This document shows positions 42,336 to 50,290 of a stretch of 64,000 nt of DNA, piece by piece. Position 1 is the first letter of the stretch, and each line of letters starts with the position of its first letter. Under the pieces are notes generated by a model. The model was not told the origin of the DNA and ran no database searches. It saw only the letters and a list, made by a program, of their open reading frames with translations. This DNA comes from Amycolatopsis sp. NBC_01480 (lineage in GTDB: Bacteria; Actinomycetota; Actinomycetes; Mycobacteriales; Pseudonocardiaceae). The translations under genes were made by a program, and so were the position numbers. The stretch spans positions 4,340,001-4,404,000 of the forward strand of contig NZ_CP109442.1 in assembly GCF_036227205.1 (NCBI RefSeq), in the 5' to 3' direction.

Positions 42336-42420
42336 GCGCCCCAATGTGGCGTTGGTTGCGTTGAGCGCACCCAATGTGGCGTTGGTTGCGTTGGACGCAC
42401 CGAACGCCACATTGGGGCGC
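42336..42420. repeat. Palindrome family C with internal 30-bp direct repeat
   Basis: The left arm gcgccccaatgtggcgttgg (42336-42355) pairs with 42401-42420 (18 of 20 positions). Between them the sequence beginning cccaatgtggcgttggttgc is repeated at a 30-bp spacing (42340 and 42370). It lies between the convergent DUF2332 and Nudix genes and is probably a terminator-type element. Confidence 0.75.
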
Positions 42421-42741
42421 ATCAGACCGGACCTGGCCCGCGGGCCCGCCGACTCAGCCTGTCGAGCCGACCCGAGTCCGCCCGCCGAGTCCGCCCGCCG
42501 AGTCCGTCTGCCGAGCCCGCACACAGGGTCACATGTGTCACTTTCACCCCACCGGTCACATCCGAGCCCGCCAGAGCCCGCCAGTCCGATCCCGAGCCGC
42601 ATGCGCATCAGGTGATATCGAATACCCGTTTAACCCTATTCACAGTGCTCAGCTGGCGAATAAACCCCATTAACCCACCGCGCCGATCGCCAGCGATTTC
42701 CGAATGCAATCACAGTGCCCCGGAAATGCGACCACTGCTAA
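42421..42741. other. Non-coding stretch before the Nudix gene
   Basis: This 320-bp gap between convergent genes has short ccgccgagtccg repeats at 42471-42512 and then AT-richer sequence near 42610-42740. No gene, tRNA or operator was recognised. Confidence 0.4.
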
Positions 42742-43143
42742 TCAGGCTCGCGGGAGCACTCCCCAGTCACGCAATGTCACGAAAAGCAATTCCGCGAGCT
42801 GCCCCGAGGTGTCCATCGCGACCAGTTCGGCGGAGCCGACCCAGCGTGCGGCGTCCGCGTCGTCGCCCGCTGTGAGCGTGCCGCCGACGACAGTGCAGGC
42901 GTAGTCGTGGATTTCGTAATCGCCGCGGACGGCCGTGCCGACGAATGTGGCCGGTCTCACGTCCAATCCGGTCTCTTCGCGCAGCTCGCGAACAACCGCG
43001 ACGCTGTCCGTTTCATCCTTTTCCACGCGTCCGCCGGGTACCGACCAGAGGCCCTTGCCCGGCTCGTGGCCGCGCTGGATCAGCAGGAGTCTGCCCTGGT
43101 CGTCGAACACGATGCCGCCGACGCAGCGCACGCGGGGGTTCAT
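42742..43143 (-). CDS. Nudix hydrolase (MutT-like)
   Basis: A 133-residue protein with the full Nudix box G-x5-E-x7-REL-x-EE-x-GL ('GRVEKDETDSVAVVRELREE'). It hydrolyses nucleoside diphosphate derivatives, perhaps oxidised nucleotides. The ATG at 43143 was chosen because the upstream in-frame extension adds a non-family leader. It is divergent from the small membrane protein and PH genes. Confidence 0.88.
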   Translation of the reverse strand: MNPRVRCVGGIVFDDQGRLLLIQRGHEPGKGLWSVPGGRVEKDETDSVAVVRELREETGLDVRPATFVGTAVRGDYEIHDYACTVVGGTLTAGDDADAARWVGSAELVAMDTSGQLAELLFVTLRDWGVLPRA

Positions 43144-43334
43144 GGCCGCCGACAGTAGCCAGCCCACCCCTATGCCTGAAATCGTGCTGCTGTACACGGA
43201 GAGTAGTCATACGGTACACTCCGGACGCCCTGCTGACCCATGCGCGGGACTTTCCTCCCGCGTGGGCGGTCGGTGCGGTACAACGTAGAAAGTCAGTTTT
43301 TCCGGGTGTCACGTAAGAGACGGGATTGATCGCT

Positions 43335-43499
43335 GTGAACGCGAAGAAGCTTGCGGGTCTCGTGGGTATCGCGTTGGTGCTGTTCTTCGTGATCGCACAG
43401 CCGGGTCAGGCCGCGGGGCTCGTCGGCAACATCGTCGGCTTCCTCCGCAGCTCGGCTGAATCGGTGATCACGTTCGTCAGCAACGTCTTCCACGGCTGA
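43335..43499 (+). CDS. 54-residue membrane or secreted small protein
   Basis: From a GTG: 'NAKKLAGLVGIALVLFFVIA' is a signal-anchor-like helix followed by a second, amphipathic hydrophobic stretch ('GLVGNIVGFLRSSAESVITF'). A TTG 9 nt upstream is an alternative start. It lies 20 bp before the PH-domain gene in the same direction, so they are probably co-transcribed. No known function. Confidence 0.6.
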   Translation: MNAKKLAGLVGIALVLFFVIAQPGQAAGLVGNIVGFLRSSAESVITFVSNVFHG

Positions 43500-43519
43500 G
43501 GAGGGGCTACCCTCGAACC

Positions 43520-44080
43520 ATGTTCGCGCCACGCGACCCCGACGAGTACCTCCTCGACACCGAGCGGCGGGTCATCCGTATCCGCCGCCATTGGGCTGTG
43601 CTCCTCTGGGACACCTTCGAAGCGGCTGCCCTGCTCGCCGTCTGCGTGCTCGTGTCCTACCTGCTGCCGCCTTCGCTGTGGGTAGTGCAGAACATCCTCT
43701 GGTACGTGGCGCTGCTGGTCGTGCTGCGGTTCGCCTACGTGGTGGTCGAGTGGTGGGTGGAACGGCTGGTCGTCACCGACAAGCGGTTCGTGATGACCAC
43801 CGGCGTCTTCACCACCAAGGTGCTGATGATGCCGATCAGCAAGGTCACCGACCTCACCTACCAGCGTTCGGCCTGGGGCCGCATGCTCGGCTACGGCACG
43901 ATGGTCGTCGAGTCCGCCGGTCAGATCCAGGCGCTGAACAAGATCGACTACCTGCCCCGGCCCGAGGAGTTCTACGACACGATCTCCGAGCTGGTGTTCG
44001 GTGACAAGCAGAAGCAGGCCGAGCGCTTCTCGATGATCAAGGCGCAGCGCGCCGCCCGCGGCAAGAAGCCCGTCGGCTGA
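43520..44080 (+). CDS. Bacterial PH-domain (bPH2) membrane protein
   Basis: A 186-residue protein: two TM helices (about 27-47 and 53-76), then 'ERLVVTDKRFVMTTGVFTTKVLMMPISKVTDLTYQRS', the bPH2/YdbT-like pattern, and a basic tail. Its role in membrane organisation is inferred from the family. 'GRMLGYGTMVVESAGQ' is the characteristic second half of the domain. Confidence 0.82.
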   Translation: MFAPRDPDEYLLDTERRVIRIRRHWAVLLWDTFEAAALLAVCVLVSYLLPPSLWVVQNILWYVALLVVLRFAYVVVEWWVERLVVTDKRFVMTTGVFTTKVLMMPISKVTDLTYQRSAWGRMLGYGTMVVESAGQIQALNKIDYLPRPEEFYDTISELVFGDKQKQAERFSMIKAQRAARGKKPVG

Positions 44081-44145
44081 CTTGCGGGCCGTTCTCCCAG
44101 GTACCGGCTCCGCTGTGACGCAGCGCATCGTCGATGATGGACACG

Positions 44146-45009
44146 ATGCGCATCGACCTGCACGCCCACTCCACGGCCTCCGACGGCACCGACAGCCCAG
44201 CTGAGCTGGTCGCTGCCGCGACGCGGGCCGGTCTCGACGTGGTCGCGATCACCGACCACGACACCACCGCGGGCTGGGCGCCGGCGTCCGAAGCCGTGCC
44301 GCCCGGGCTCACGCTCGTGCCCGGCGCCGAGCTGTCCACGGTCTCCGACGAGCCGGATCGGCCGTACCCGGTCAGCGTGCACCTGCTCGCGTACCTCTTC
44401 GACCCGACTTCGCCCGCGCTGGTCGCCGAGCAGGCGCGGCTGCGGGCCGAACGCCGTACGCGGCTGCGCACGATGGCCGACCGCATGGCCGCCGACGGCC
44501 TCCCGATCGACGCCGACGAGATCATGGGCCTGCTGCCCGCCGACTCGCCCGCCGGCCGTCCGCACCTCGCGCAGGCGCTGGTGCGCGCGGGCCTGGTCGG
44601 CAGCGTCGACGAGGCTTTCGCCGACTACCTCAGCAGCCGCCGCGGGTACTACGTGTCGCGCCGGGACACCCCCGTCGAAGAGGCGATCGACATGATCGCG
44701 GCCGCGGGTGGCGTCACGGTGATCGCGCACCCCTTCGCGTACAGCCGCGGGGCGACGATCAGCGAGGACACCCTGCGCGACCTCGCCCGCCACGGCCTCA
44801 CCGGCGTTGAGGTCGACCACCCCAACCACACCCCGGAGACCCGCGTCCGGACCCGCGAGCTGGCCGACGAGCTGGGGCTCATCCGCACTGGTTCGAGCGA
44901 TTACCACGGCACCAACAAGACGATCGGGCTCGGCCAGGGCACCACCGACCCCGGCCAGTTCGAGGAGCTCGTCGCGCGCGCCACCGGTTCCCAGATCGTG
45001 AAGGGGTGA
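44146..45009 (+). CDS. PHP-domain phosphoesterase
   Basis: A protein of about 287 residues opening 'MRIDLHAHSTASDGTDSPAE' with the H-x-H metal motif, then 'VAITDHDTTAGW', 'GAELSTV', 'TVIAHPFAY' and 'GSSDYHG', the PHP metal ligands. Related proteins are 3',5'-nucleoside bisphosphate phosphatases (RnmA/YciV). The ATG at 44146 fits the family; ATG 44134 is an alternative. One base separates its stop from the marC start. Confidence 0.88.
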   Translation: MRIDLHAHSTASDGTDSPAELVAAATRAGLDVVAITDHDTTAGWAPASEAVPPGLTLVPGAELSTVSDEPDRPYPVSVHLLAYLFDPTSPALVAEQARLRAERRTRLRTMADRMAADGLPIDADEIMGLLPADSPAGRPHLAQALVRAGLVGSVDEAFADYLSSRRGYYVSRRDTPVEEAIDMIAAAGGVTVIAHPFAYSRGATISEDTLRDLARHGLTGVEVDHPNHTPETRVRTRELADELGLIRTGSSDYHGTNKTIGLGQGTTDPGQFEELVARATGSQIVKG

Positions 45010-45010
45010 G

Positions 45011-45640
45011 ATGTCGATCTCGGACTTCTTCGACGCGAAGCTCTTCATCAGCGCCACCATCACGCTGGTGGTGATCATGGACCCGCCGGGCACCGTGCCG
45101 GTGTTCCTGAGCCTGGTCGGCCGCAAGCCGATGGCCACGCGAGTGAAGGCCGCGCGGCAGGCGGTGCTGGTGTCGCTGCTGGTCATCTCGCTGTTCGCGG
45201 TGGCCGGGCAGGCGATCCTGGCGTACCTCGGCATCGGCATCCCCGCGCTGCAGGGCGCCGGCGGGCTGCTGCTCCTGCTCATCGCGCTCCAGCTGCTCAC
45301 CGGCAAGGGCGGCAACGAGCCGGAGGCCAGCGACGACGTCAACGTCGCCCTGGTCCCCCTCGGCACCCCCTTGCTCGCCGGCCCGGGCGCGATCGCGGCG
45401 ACGATCGTCTTCGTGCGCCAGGCCGACGGCCACATCGGCGCGTACATCGCGCTGGCGCTGGCGATCGTCGCCGTGCACTTCGTGCTCTACACCTGCATGC
45501 GCTTCTCGGGCGTGGTCATCCGGCTGATCAAGGAAAGCGGCATCACGCTGCTGGCGAAGATCGCAGGCCTGCTGCTCGCGGCCATCGCGGTGGAACTGGT
45601 GGCCAACTCCGTCAAGGGCTTCATCGACGGCGCCTTCTAG
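45011..45640 (+). CDS. MarC-family integral membrane protein
   Basis: A 209-residue protein with six TM helices. 'LVVIMDPPGTVPVFLSLVG' and 'LVPLGTPLLAGPGAIAATIV' are the two inverted halves of MarC/UPF0056. The function is unknown; it is not a proven drug exporter despite the name. It follows the PHP gene directly and converges on a marR gene 6 bp away. Confidence 0.88.
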   Translation: MSISDFFDAKLFISATITLVVIMDPPGTVPVFLSLVGRKPMATRVKAARQAVLVSLLVISLFAVAGQAILAYLGIGIPALQGAGGLLLLLIALQLLTGKGGNEPEASDDVNVALVPLGTPLLAGPGAIAATIVFVRQADGHIGAYIALALAIVAVHFVLYTCMRFSGVVIRLIKESGITLLAKIAGLLLAAIAVELVANSVKGFIDGAF

Positions 45641-45646
45641 GCCGGT

Positions 45647-46075
45647 TCAGGGCTCGGCCAGCAGCGCGCTCGCCGCGTCGTTGACCTTGGCGAGCGCCGT
45701 GATGAGGTGCTTGCGCTCGGCTCCGGTCAGGTCCGCCAGTACCTTCTCCTCGATCGCCTGGCGCTCCGCCTCGACGGGCTCTTGGAGCGCGCGTCCGGCG
45801 TCCGTCAGCCACAGCCGTACGAGCCGGTTGTCCTTGTCGTCGCGGCGGCGGGTGAGCAGCCCGGTGGCGGCCATGCGGGTGGCCATCTTGACGACGGTCG
45901 GGGTGGTGACGTGCAGCTTCGCCGCGATCTCGCCCGGGGTGGCTCCGTCGGTGGTCCAGAGCACGCTGAGCAGCACGTTCTGGCCTTCGTGCAGGCCGTG
46001 CCGGCGCATCGCGGCGTCGGCGAGCGCGCGGACCGCCTTGTTCGTCCGGCCGTGCAGGTCAAGGAACTCGGGCAC
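45647..46075 (-). CDS. MarR-family regulator
   Basis: A 142-residue winged-helix protein ('GEIAAKLHVTTPTVVKMATR' recognition helix; 'RRRDDKDNRLVRLWLTDAGR' wing). It is divergent from the NmrA-like gene with 87 bp between starts, so it probably represses that gene. ggcta half-sites at 46097 and 46114 in the gap are possible operator elements. Confidence 0.88.
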   Translation of the reverse strand: MPEFLDLHGRTNKAVRALADAAMRRHGLHEGQNVLLSVLWTTDGATPGEIAAKLHVTTPTVVKMATRMAATGLLTRRRDDKDNRLVRLWLTDAGRALQEPVEAERQAIEEKVLADLTGAERKHLITALAKVNDAASALLAEP

Positions 46076-46162
46076 CGCGCCCTCCGGGTCGATTGACGGC
46101 TAATCATTTACCGGCTAGCGTTTCTCGGGAAGTCATTAGACGGCAAACGACTTGGGGAACTC

Positions 46163-47005
46163 ATGTTACTGGTTACCGGAGCCACCGGAGACATCGGCGG
46201 GCACCTCGTCCGCGCGCTGGTCGACGCGGGTGCGGACGTCCGCGCCCTGACCCGCGACCCCGCCCGCGCCGCCGGCCTGCCGCCGCAGGCCGAGTGCGTC
46301 GTCGGGGATCTCGGGGAGCCCTCGACACTGCCTGCCGTGTTCGCCGGGATCGAGCGGTTCTTCCTGCTGACGCCCGGGATGGGGACCGCGAACGTCGCGA
46401 ACGCGCTTGCGGCGGCGCGAGAGGCCGGCGTGCGGCACGTGGTGCACCTGTCGTCCGACAACGTGCTGGGCGATCCGATGCTGATGATGGGCCGCTGGCA
46501 CCACGAGCGGGAGGAGTCCGTGCGGGCGTCCGGCATCCCGTTCACCATCCTGCGGCCGGGCGGGTTCATGTCGAATGCCTTGCAGTGGCGGGATTCCGTG
46601 CGCGAGGGGTACGTGCTGGACCCGTCCGGGCCGGGCCGGTACGCGCCGATCGACACGGCGGACATCGCGGCCGTCGCGGCGGTGGCACTGACGTCGGACG
46701 AGCATGAAGGTGCGGAGTACGTGCTGAGCGGCGGTGAGCTGATGACGTGCGCGGATCAGGTGAAGATCCTCGGCGACGTGCTCGGGCGGGAAATCGAGGT
46801 GCGGCAGGCAGGTTCGCCGGAGGAGGTCGTGCGGGCGCGGTTTGCTGCGGGGGCGCCGAAGGTGCTCGCCGAGGCTCTCGTGGAGGCTTACACGAGGCTG
46901 CGTGCGGACGTCACGGGCTCGCGATCGGGCACCGCTGCCCGTCTGCTGGGCCGCCCGACGGCGACGTTCAGGGACTGGTGCGAGCGCCACGCCGACGCGT
47001 TCTGA
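46163..47005 (+). CDS. NmrA-like NAD(P)-binding oxidoreductase
   Basis: A 280-residue Rossmann-fold protein: 'LLVTGATGDIGGHLVRALVD' (glycine-rich dinucleotide motif), 'HVVHLSSDNVLG', 'FTILRPGGFMSNALQW'. It resembles NmrA/QOR2-type quinone or redox-sensing reductases. The adjacent divergent MarR gene suggests induction by a phenolic or redox stressor (inference). Confidence 0.88.
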   Translation: MLLVTGATGDIGGHLVRALVDAGADVRALTRDPARAAGLPPQAECVVGDLGEPSTLPAVFAGIERFFLLTPGMGTANVANALAAAREAGVRHVVHLSSDNVLGDPMLMMGRWHHEREESVRASGIPFTILRPGGFMSNALQWRDSVREGYVLDPSGPGRYAPIDTADIAAVAAVALTSDEHEGAEYVLSGGELMTCADQVKILGDVLGREIEVRQAGSPEEVVRARFAAGAPKVLAEALVEAYTRLRADVTGSRSGTAARLLGRPTATFRDWCERHADAF

Positions 47006-47077
47006 GGGCCGACCCGCGCCGGAAAGTGTCGGTGGTGGTGCGTAGCGTGGGCATCGGCTCCAGGAGAGGGGGTGCTC

Positions 47078-47938
47078 GTGAAGGAACAGCTGGGGTTCGA
47101 CTTCGGGGTCGAGCAGCCGCAGCGGCTCACCAAGGTGTCGCCGGCGCGGTTGAGCACGTTCGAAGACTGCCCGCGCCGATACCGCCTGAACTACCTGCAA
47201 CGGCCGACGCCGCAGCGCACCGGGCCGTGGGCCCACAGCACCCTGGGTGCGGTGGTGCACAACGCTTTGCGCGCGCTGTTCGACCTGCCGGTCGCGAAGC
47301 GCACGGCGCAGCGGGCCATGGCGCTCGTGGCCGAGTACTGGAAGGACGCGGGCTTCGCCGACGCCGAGCAGGCCGCTCGCTATCGGGCCCGGGCCAAGGG
47401 CTGGGTCGGTGAGTACGTGGAGGACCACGACGTCAGCGAGGACCCGATCGGGCTCGAGCGCTGGGTGTCGGCGCCGGTGAGCCCCGCGGGCGGGCCGCCG
47501 TCGCTGATCATCGAAGGCCGGGCCGACCGCATCGACCAGCGTGGCGGCGAGCTGGTGATCGTCGACTACAAGACGGGCCGCCGGGAGCCGGACGAGTACG
47601 AGGCGCGGGCGTCGCAGGCGCTGGCGATGTACGCGGTGGCGTCGTCGCGGACGTTGCGGATGCCGTGCACGAAAGTCGAGCTGCACCACCTGCCGACCGG
47701 CACCGTCGCGGCGGCCGAGCACACCCCGGAAACCCTGCGGCGGCACCTGGAACGCGCCGAAGAGACCGCCGGGGACATCCGCCTCGCGACGGATACCCTG
47801 GACGCAGGCGGCGACGGCGACGTCTTGTTCCCCGCCCGCCCCGAGCGCCGCTGCTCCTGGTGCGACTTCCGCCCGAGCTGCGCCGAGGGCCAACAGGCGG
47901 CACCCGGTTTGCAGTCCTGGGAGCTGCTCGCCCCGTAA
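47078..47938 (+). CDS. RecB-family PD-(D/E)XK nuclease with Fe-S-type cysteines
   Basis: A protein of about 286 residues. 'LSTFEDCPRRYRLNYLQ' and 'STLGAVVHNALRALFDL' open the AddB/RecB-like nuclease domain, 'LIIEGRADRID' and 'LVIVDYKTGRR' give the D...D-x-K active site. One early Cys plus 'CSWCDFRPSCAEG' at the end form the four-Cys Fe-S pattern of AddB/Cas4-like nucleases. No CRISPR array or helicase partner is adjacent. The GTG at 47078 (or 47072) is the start. Confidence 0.87.
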   Translation: MKEQLGFDFGVEQPQRLTKVSPARLSTFEDCPRRYRLNYLQRPTPQRTGPWAHSTLGAVVHNALRALFDLPVAKRTAQRAMALVAEYWKDAGFADAEQAARYRARAKGWVGEYVEDHDVSEDPIGLERWVSAPVSPAGGPPSLIIEGRADRIDQRGGELVIVDYKTGRREPDEYEARASQALAMYAVASSRTLRMPCTKVELHHLPTGTVAAAEHTPETLRRHLERAEETAGDIRLATDTLDAGGDGDVLFPARPERRCSWCDFRPSCAEGQQAAPGLQSWELLAP

Positions 47939-47986
47939 GCCTGCCCGCCCCGGCCCTCGCTCACCCCCGGCCGCCCGAGACGACGA

Positions 47987-48898
47987 TTGGACGACGAGAA
48001 CGTGGCGTCACCCGACACCGAGAACCTGGCGACCGTCCCCCTGCCCACCGACGAGCTTCCCGGCCCGGACGCTCCTGCAGCGGGGGAGAGCGCGACTGCT
48101 GAGCTGCCCACCGGCACCGGCACCGGCACCGGCACCGGCACCGGCACCGCCACCGGCACCCCCACCGGCACCGGCCCTGGCGCCGACAGTGGCACTGGCA
48201 CTGGCGCTCCCCGGAGGCCGGGGAAGACTCGGCGTGCCGGGGGGTCCGCCGGTGGCAACGGCCACGCGCCTGGAGCTGGTGTTGGGCGCGCGAGCGGTTC
48301 TGGCAATGGCCAAGCTTCTGTGGCTGGGGCAGCCGTCGACCCTGCTGCTGCGGCGGTCGACAGCCGGGCTGCGACCGCGCAGTTGCCCACCGGCGGTGCC
48401 GTAGGAACTGCTGTCGACGGTGCTCCGGCCGGGACCAACTCCGTGACCGACACCAGCGTCGGGAGCGAGACCAGCGCTGTGGCCGAGACGACCGGGACTC
48501 GCATCGATGCCGGGACCAACTCCGTGACCGGGAGCAGCATCGGGACCGGCAACGGTGCAGAGAACCGGACCAGTGCGGGGGCCGAGGCAGTAGCGGTTCC
48601 CGAGGTTGGCGGCCGAGGGGCGAAGGAGCGGGGCCGGTGGTGGCGGGGGTTCACCGGTTCGGTTGCGGCGGGGCTGGCCGTGCTGGCGGTCGGGGTGCTG
48701 GGCGTGGCCGGGGTGTGCTTGCTGACCAATGCGCCGGGACCGGGGCTGTTCCTGTTGGTCGGCCATCCAGTCGCGGCGGTGGTGGCGCTGCTGGTCCAAC
48801 GCGTCGCCGATCGGCGGAATGGGGCGGTGGCCGGAGTGGCCGGGGTCGGGGTTTTGGTGATCGCCTTTGTGGCGTTGACGTTGTTCTGGTGGGCCTGA
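47987..48898 (+). CDS. Low-complexity protein with C-terminal TM helices
   Basis: About 303 residues from a TTG. The first about 210 residues are Gly/Thr/Ala/Ser-rich, including a (Gly-Thr)n tract encoded by a CACCGG hexamer repeat (six perfect units at 48109-48144). The last about 90 residues have three hydrophobic helices ('GSVAAGLAVLAVGVLGVAGV', 'GPGLFLLVGHPVAAVVALLV'). Function unknown. Codon pattern supports coding, but the start is uncertain (GTG 48002 is possible). Confidence 0.6.
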   Translation: MDDENVASPDTENLATVPLPTDELPGPDAPAAGESATAELPTGTGTGTGTGTGTATGTPTGTGPGADSGTGTGAPRRPGKTRRAGGSAGGNGHAPGAGVGRASGSGNGQASVAGAAVDPAAAAVDSRAATAQLPTGGAVGTAVDGAPAGTNSVTDTSVGSETSAVAETTGTRIDAGTNSVTGSSIGTGNGAENRTSAGAEAVAVPEVGGRGAKERGRWWRGFTGSVAAGLAVLAVGVLGVAGVCLLTNAPGPGLFLLVGHPVAAVVALLVQRVADRRNGAVAGVAGVGVLVIAFVALTLFWWA

Positions 48899-49026
48899 CG
48901 CTGCGTGCAAAGCGCTGGTGGACTGATGGTCGGGCAAAGCTCTGACCGGGCGCAATGCCCTGGTGGGCCTGACCCGGCGCGTAAAACAGTTGGCCCGGCG
49001 CCCGGTCTTCCGGTGAGACTGGCCGG

Positions 49027-49746
49027 GTGTTCTCCGACGCCGATGCCGCCGAGCTGTACGACACGCTGAATCCCTGGGATGGCAGCCGCTTTCCGGCGGA
49101 TGCGTTTTACGACGGGCTGGTGACGGCCGCCGGATCCGTGCTCGACGTCGGGTGCGGGACCGGGGCCATGCTGCACCGGGCGCGTGAACGTGGGCACCGG
49201 GGGCGGCTCGTCGGGATTGATCCGGATCTGGCCGCGCTGGAGCGGGCCCGACGGCGCGCCGATGTCGAGTGGATCGCCGGCACCGCCGCGGAAATCGGGC
49301 TGCGGCAGGAGTTCGAGCTGGCCACCATGGTCAGCCACGCGTTCCAATGCCTCGTCGCCGATGACGAACTGCGACGGTCGCTGACGGCCGTTCGCGGGGC
49401 GTTGGCGGACGGTGGGTGTTTTGCCTTCGAGACACGCCATCCGCAGGCAAAGGCTTGGCAGGGCTGGAATCCCGCCGAAGTCACCGAAATCGCGGGGCTG
49501 CGGATGTGGCACGAGGTCGAGTCCGTCGAGGACGATGTCGTCACGTTCACCGAGACCACCGCCGGGCCGGACGGCACGGTGCTGCGCATCGACCGCACCG
49601 CCTTGCGGTTCCTGGATGTCGCGCCGCTGAACGCCTTCCTCGCCGAAGCAGGCTTCGAAGTCACCGAGCAATACGGCGACTGGCAGCGCGGCCCGCTAAC
49701 CGGCGCCAGCCGAGAGATCGTGACCATCGCCCGACGCGTCGGCTGA
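49027..49746 (+). CDS. Class I SAM-dependent methyltransferase
   Basis: A 239-residue protein. 'VLDVGCGTGAMLHRARERG' is SAM motif I, 'VGIDPDLAALERAR' motif II and 'HAFQCLVADDELRRSLTAVR' motif IV region, as in Methyltransf_25/11 families. The substrate is unknown. It starts at a GTG and is followed by the tandem-repeat region. Confidence 0.85.
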   Translation: MFSDADAAELYDTLNPWDGSRFPADAFYDGLVTAAGSVLDVGCGTGAMLHRARERGHRGRLVGIDPDLAALERARRRADVEWIAGTAAEIGLRQEFELATMVSHAFQCLVADDELRRSLTAVRGALADGGCFAFETRHPQAKAWQGWNPAEVTEIAGLRMWHEVESVEDDVVTFTETTAGPDGTVLRIDRTALRFLDVAPLNAFLAEAGFEVTEQYGDWQRGPLTGASREIVTIARRVG

Positions 49747-49854
49747 GCGATCGGCCACCAAGCAGACAGCGGGCCCAGCGGGGCGCGGCTGGCCGGAGAG
49801 CAACAGCCGGGCGCCGCCGGAGCTCATTCAGCGTCGCCAGGACAAGGCAGCGCC

Positions 49855-50290
49855 GTGCCGGTAGCGCCGGGTCACCTCACCGCCACGGCGGCCCGTGTTG
49901 TTCCGGCAGCGCCAGGGTTGCCTCAGGGCCGCGATGACGGGGCGGGGTTCCTCCGGCGGTGCCAGGTGCTTCATCACCGCCGCGGCGGGGCCTCGTGTTC
50001 CGGCAGCGCCAGGGTTGCTACGGCGGGCCTCGTTGTTCCGGCTGCGCCGGGGGTATCTCAGCGCTGCCACAACGGGCCGCATTGTTCCGGCTGCGCCCGG
50101 GTCGCTTCAGCGCCGCCGCAACGGACCGCGCTGTTCCGGCAGCACAGCGCCGCCACGTGGTGGTCGCGGTGTTCCAGCGGCCTTCAGCGCGACCTTCACG
50201 GGGCCGCAGTGTTCCGAGCGGCGCCGGAATTACTTCAGTGCCGCCAAGGTTGGGCCGCGTTGTTCCAGCAGCACTGGGCCCAGCGCGGTC
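49855..50290 (-). repeat. Tandem degenerate copies of the Rv3212-like gene 3' end
   Basis: About nine units of 37-50 bp are aligned on ggaaca (minus strand), each resembling the codons for 'LLEQRGPTLAALK', the C-terminus of the gene ending at 50230. The unit nearest the gene is coding; the others lie beyond its stop and have drifted, some keeping open readings such as RPVVAALR. The whole gap 49747-50229 consists of them. Confidence 0.7.

Noticed and set aside
47078..47938. Cas4-like nuclease pointing to a CRISPR or phage-defence system
   Set aside because: The Fe-S PD-(D/E)XK pattern fits stand-alone RecB-like nucleases common in actinobacteria, and no defence genes are adjacent.
49855..50290. 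Possible CRISPR array
   Set aside because: Units are degenerate, contiguous and of uneven length without unique spacers, and they match the adjacent gene's end; no cas genes are present.
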